Positions 59,818-64,000 of a stretch of 64,000 nucleotides of DNA are shown here, in pieces. The translations under genes and the position numbers were made by a program. The stretch is from Theropithecus gelada. Its lineage: Eukaryota; Chordata; Mammalia; Primates; Cercopithecidae. The stretch lies in the NCBI RefSeq assembly GCF_003255815.1, contig NC_037670.1, forward strand, positions 57,360,724 to 57,424,723, given 5' to 3'. The notes below the pieces were generated by a model. It was not told where the DNA came from and did no database searches. It saw only the letters and a program-made list of their open reading frames with translations. Each line of letters opens with the position of its first letter. The first letter of the stretch is position 1.

Positions 59818-60273
59818 TTTATGTGGCCAATGAACATACAACAAAATGTTCATCATTACTGGTCATTACAAAAATGCAAATCAAAACCAAAATGAGATAC
59901 CATCTCACATCCATTAGAATGCGATCATTAAAAAGTCAGGAAACAACAGATGCTGGAGAGGATCTGGAGAAATAGGAACGCTTTTACACTGTTGGTGGGA
60001 GTGTAAATTAGTTCAACCATTGTGGAAGACAGTTTGGTGACTTCCCAAGGATCTAGAACTAGAAATACCATTTAACTGAGCAATCCCATTACTGGGTATA
60101 TACCCAAAGGATTATAAATCATTCTACTATAAAGACACTTTAACACTTATGTTTATTGCAGTACTATTCACAATAGCAAAGACTTGGAACCAACCCAAAT
60201 GTCTATCAATGATAGACTGGATAAATAAAATGTGGCACATATATACCATTGAAAACTATGCAGCCATTAAAAT
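59818..60273 (+). mobile_element. L1 ORF2 C-terminal piece, out of element order
   Basis: Sense ORF2 C-terminus: 'CAAATCAAAACCAAAATGAG', 'TTACACTGTTGGTGGGAGTG', 'TGGGTATATACCCAAAGGAT' and 'CAATGATAGACTGGATAAA'. It lies between an endonuclease piece and an RT piece, though in an intact L1 it follows both. It stops at the N at 60274. It is also an inverted counterpart of about 57680-58130. Confidence 0.9.
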
Positions 60274-60274
60274 N

Positions 60275-61385
60275 TGACAACCAAATTCTTCCAGAGGTAC
60301 AAAAAGGAGCTGGTATCAATCCTTCTGAAACTATTCCAAACAATAGAAAAAGAGGGACTCCTCCCTAACTCATTTTATGAGGCCAGCATCATCCTGATAC
60401 AAAAAGCTGGCAAAGACACAACAAAAAATGTAAATTTCAGGCCAATATCCCTGAGGAACATTAATGTGAAAATTCTCAATAAAATACTGGCAAACCAAAT
60501 CTAGCAGCACATCAAAAAGCTTATCCACCATGATCAAGTTGGCTTCATCCCTGGGATGCAAGGCTAGTTCAACATATGCAAATCAATAAACGTAATCCAT
60601 CACATAAACAGAATCAATGACAAAAACCACATGATTATCTCAATAGATGCAGAAAAGGCCTTTGACAAAATTTAACACCCCTTCATGTTAAAAACTCCCA
60701 ATAAACTAGGTATTGATGAAATGTATCTCAAAATAATAAGAGCTATATATGACAAACCCACAGCCAATATCATACTGAATGGGCAAAAGCTGAAAGCATT
60801 CCTTCTGAAAACAGGCACAAGACAGGGATGCCCCCTCTCACCACTCCTATTCAACACAGTATTGGAAGTTCTGGCCAGGGCAATCAGGCAAGAGAAAGAA
60901 ATAAACAGTATTCAAACAGGAAGAGAGGAAGTCAAATTGTCTCTGTTTGCAGATGACTTGATTGTATATTTAGAAGCCCCATCATCTCAGCCTAAAATCT
61001 CCCTAAGCTGAAAAGAAACTTCAGCAAAGTTTCAGGATACAAAATCAATGTGCAAAAATCACAAGCATTCCGATACACCAATAATAGACAAACAGAGTCA
61101 AATCATGAGTGAACTCCCATTCACAATTGCTACAAAGCGAATAAAATACCTAGGAATACAACTTACAAGGGATGTGAAGGACTTCTTCAATGAGAACTAC
61201 AAACCACTGCTCAAGGAAATAAGAGAGGACACAAACAAATGGAAAAACATTCCATGGTCATGGATAGGAAGAACCAATATCATGAAAATGGCCATAGTGC
61301 CTAAAGTAATTTACAGATTCAATGCTATCCCAATCAAGTTGCCATTGACTTTCTTCACAGAATTAGAAAATACTACTTTAAGTTT
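60275..61385 (+). mobile_element. L1 ORF2 reverse-transcriptase piece after a single N
   Basis: Starts mid-ORF2 (CCAAATTCTTCCAGAGGTAC) and reads sense through the RT domain. The RT active-site motif Phe-Ala-Asp-Asp is at 60946-60957 within the frame 60685-61011, and a second frame 61048-61422 carries the thumb region. In-frame stops (for example near 60500 and at 61009) make it a dead copy. Its last part, 61005-61385, is an inverted counterpart of 58890-59260. Confidence 0.93.
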
Positions 61386-62189
61386 TCTACTTTTCAAGAA
61401 AGGGTTAAATGATATATTTTGATTGGTGTGCAAATTAGTAAAGGTGAGATAAAAGTATTTACATACCTGAAGTGTATTTAAAAGGACTATTGCAAATAAA
61501 TAAAGTTTAGTTATTTGAATTTGCATTTATCTCTATGCAAAGTGCTTATATTTAAGTATTTATCGATGTGATTTCTATTTGGACTACTGTAGGTTTAGTT
61601 AGATTTCAGAATCTAGAATGTATTTGTATGTAGTAATAAAAGAGACTTTTGAAAGATAATTTTTATGTATATGGGGATTCATATTACACCAGCACACTGA
61701 TTTCCAAATATTTTTCCCATGAGATAAATGTAATTTGAATACAATATAGCATCACTCTCCTAAATTGACAAAGTGAAGCAAGTCAAGTTACAAATGTCAC
61801 CAATGTCTAAACCATGTAAGGATACAAGTGTATTGATCAACATAAGTAACAAAATAATTTTTTTCTGTTTTACTTTTGGTGGTTAAGACTTGGCAGTGGT
61901 GTTAGTGTAAGGTAGACTGCAACTTTCCAGTTTCTGTGAGTCTACAACTGTCATGTATTATCTGTTTTCCAAGGCAGAACTGTTAAATAAAGAACTAGGG
62001 TTGGATTTTAGCAAAAATTGTCCACATTATAACAACAATCACAACATAGATGTCATCGCATCACTATTAATCAACAGTATTTGGACATGTACAGCTAAAT
62101 TCAGATCCCCAGTATCAGAAATAGTTTGACTTCCCTTCATACTCTGTACTCTACTCAATTAATTTTTTCCTTCTCTGTCTCAATGTAGT
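61386..62189. other. Unassigned AT-rich sequence
   Basis: Nothing recognised. Confidence 0.5.
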
Positions 62190-64000
62190 ATTTGAAAATA
62201 AACTTTTAGTTTTAGAACAGATTTAGGTTTACAGCATAGTACAAAGAATCGCCACATACACCACACTCCATTTTCCATATTAACAAATTGCATTAGTATA
62301 AGGCATTTTATATTCAATGAACCAATATTGATATATCATTAATTAAATCCATACTTTATTCAGATTTCTTTAGTTATTTTCCTGTTTCAGGATTCCATCC
62401 AATACACCCCATTACTTTTAGTTGCCATGTTTCCTTAGGTTTCTCTTGGCCTTAACAGTTTCACAAAGTTTCCTAGTTTTACCTTACCTTAACAGTTTTG
62501 AGTACAGGTCAAGTATTTTGTAGAATGTCTCTTAACTGATATTTGTTCTATACCCATTTTATGTTTAGATCGGGATGATGTATTTTTGGAAAGACCACAG
62601 AAATATAGTGTCATTATGATCACGTCATGTCAAAGGTACATACTATCAACATGACTTATGATTGCTGAAATTAATCTTAATCACCTGAAAGAGGTGGTAT
62701 TTGTCAGGTTTCTCCACTATATTTATTTTTCTTCCCCTTACCATACTGTACTCTTTAGAAGGAGCTCACTGTACATAGCCCACATCTAAAGAATAGAGAG
62801 TTACGTTCCACCTCCTTGAGCTAGTAATAGCAAGAGAAAATTTTGAAATTCTTCTTGTCTATTTTACCTTATTTGTTTATATATCCACTTATTACTATTG
62901 GTATGGTCACCAAGTATACTTATTTTATACTTTGGGTTTTAATACAATACAGCTTTATTTGGTTGCTCCAGTTGTTCCAGATTTGGCCACTGGGAACTGT
63001 TTCAGTTGTCTCCATTGTCCCTTTGAATTGGCACTATCATTGTGAAGTTTTTTTTCCCTATTCGGACATTCCAATGTTAAAACAAAACATTGGAGGCTCA
63101 ACTTGTATATTTCCTTCCCCAATCCTACAATGAACAACTTCTCTAAAAACTCTGGTTCCTTTTATTGAAAAATATTATTAGAAACCAAGATCTGGGTATT
63201 AAGTATGTTCATTAGTAATTCAACATTGCTACTTATTTCAGGGTCTCTCACCTGAAAGAAAAGAATATGTATGTGGTGAATAATAATCTGTATATATACT
63301 TTTAACTATCACTATTTCTCTGGGTAGCTATCTCTATCTATGTTAAGCTAAATGTGAGTTGATACTGATGTACCTGACTCTAATCCATTACCACATACAC
63401 CATTACAGCCTCCTCCCCCGTTTTTCTGTAACTTCCCACAGCTCCACAATCTACTATCCAATTATTTCCTAATTTTCAGTTTTAATACACATGTGTAAAG
63501 TTATCAGGATTGTTAACCCATACCCCCATTCAAAACTACTTCATCAACCAAGGTACAGTTATTTATACTCTTTTTTATATTCTTTTGCCTTTAGTATTAC
63601 AGATTCCATTCATTCCAAATTTGCTTAGGTCAGCCACACTCTGCTCCAAACCCCTGGCACTTAGATTGTTTTATGTATTTGTAATACAGATGGAAGGATT
63701 TGGTATAATACATTATTCCTCTTATCTTAGAATACTCTACTAAAAGAATTTTTTTAAATTTGCATATATTAGGGTTGTCTTTTTGTGTCACAAATTTCTA
63801 AGTGTTTTCACAAATGCATAATGGCATATATCTATCATTACAATATCATAAGCAATAATTTCACTACATTAAATATCCACTGGGCTTCATTAATTAACCT
63901 CCCTCCTCCTGAAACTGAACACAACCACTGATTTTTTTTTTTTACCATCTCAATAATTTTTCCATTTAGAGAATCTCATATAATTTGGAATCATACTATG
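62190..64000 (-). mobile_element. Old L1M 3' region, continuing beyond the window
   Basis: Plus strand shows the antisense of a well-known L1M 3' UTR over 1.8 kb in correct order: 'TTTTAGAACAGATTTAGGTTTA', 'GAACCAATATTGATATATCA', 'GGTACATACTATCAACATGA', 'GTCAGGTTTCTCCACTATA', 'TTAGAAACCAAGATCTGGGT' and 'ACAAATGCATAATGGCATAT'. The last bases (ATTTGGAATCATACTATG) normally lead into the antisense ORF2 C-terminus, so more L1 should follow to the right. The 96-codon frame at 62843-63133 and others here are relics without meaning. Confidence 0.8.

Noticed and set aside
59290..59895. 201-codon frame as a host gene
   Set aside because: It is a truncated L1 ORF2 endonuclease-region fragment lacking the ORF2 start, and its end runs into a different L1 piece.
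60685..61011. Intact reverse transcriptase
   Set aside because: The FADD motif is present, but the ORF2 frame is broken by stops on both sides and the element lacks its 5' end, ORF1 and 3' end.

Overview
This window reads as primate nuclear DNA without a protein-coding gene. Evidence for a primate: ten clear full or partial Alu copies plus several damaged ones, primate-age L1 fragments, MaLR LTRs (THE1/MST and MLT1 types), a MADE1 mariner MITE, and older MIR, L2 and hAT relics in AT-rich unique sequence. The AluY at 36906-37199 carries right-arm bases (GATCCGGCCACTGC instead of GATCGCGCCACTGC) that I associate with Old World monkey AluY lineages, so a cercopithecoid such as macaque, baboon or vervet is my best guess. 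This is inference from memory of Alu subfamilies, not a search.

Layout. 0-1.3 kb: an Alu end and an old L1 fragment holding a 38-bp direct repeat. 1.8-3.7 kb: a GC-richer endogenous-retrovirus-like remnant with a clear LTR copy at its right end. 4.7-9.3 kb: Alu, MER5A-like, hAT-like, MaLR LTR and L1ME 3' end. 12.9-18.4 kb: a local low-copy family, here called modules A, B and C, present in both orientations, with one open frame kept in two copies; this is the most unusual part. 21.3-22.9 kb: a second local inverted repeat of about 230-bp arms. 25.3-27.1 and 29.3-30.3 kb: two L1 insertions with the 5' inversion typical of twin priming. 31.2-32.1 kb: MIR, an L2 split by MADE1, MIR. 33-46 kb: scattered Alus, microsatellites and MIRs. 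46-57 kb: old LTR, L2 and MIR relics, a THE1/MST LTR, and an MLT1 split by an Alu. 57.4-61.4 kb: a rearranged composite of L1 ORF2 pieces containing a single N. 62.2-64 kb: an old minus-strand L1 3' region running off the window.

No exon, RNA gene, CpG island or conserved cellular protein could be recognised. The short open frames are mostly translations of Alu, L1 or chance AT-rich sequence. The window looks intergenic or deep intronic. Three N positions (17546-17555, 35324, 60274) mark assembly uncertainty, and two of them sit exactly where a repeat is discontinuous. Repeat family names come from recognising consensus features by eye; coordinates of old repeats are good to tens of bases.
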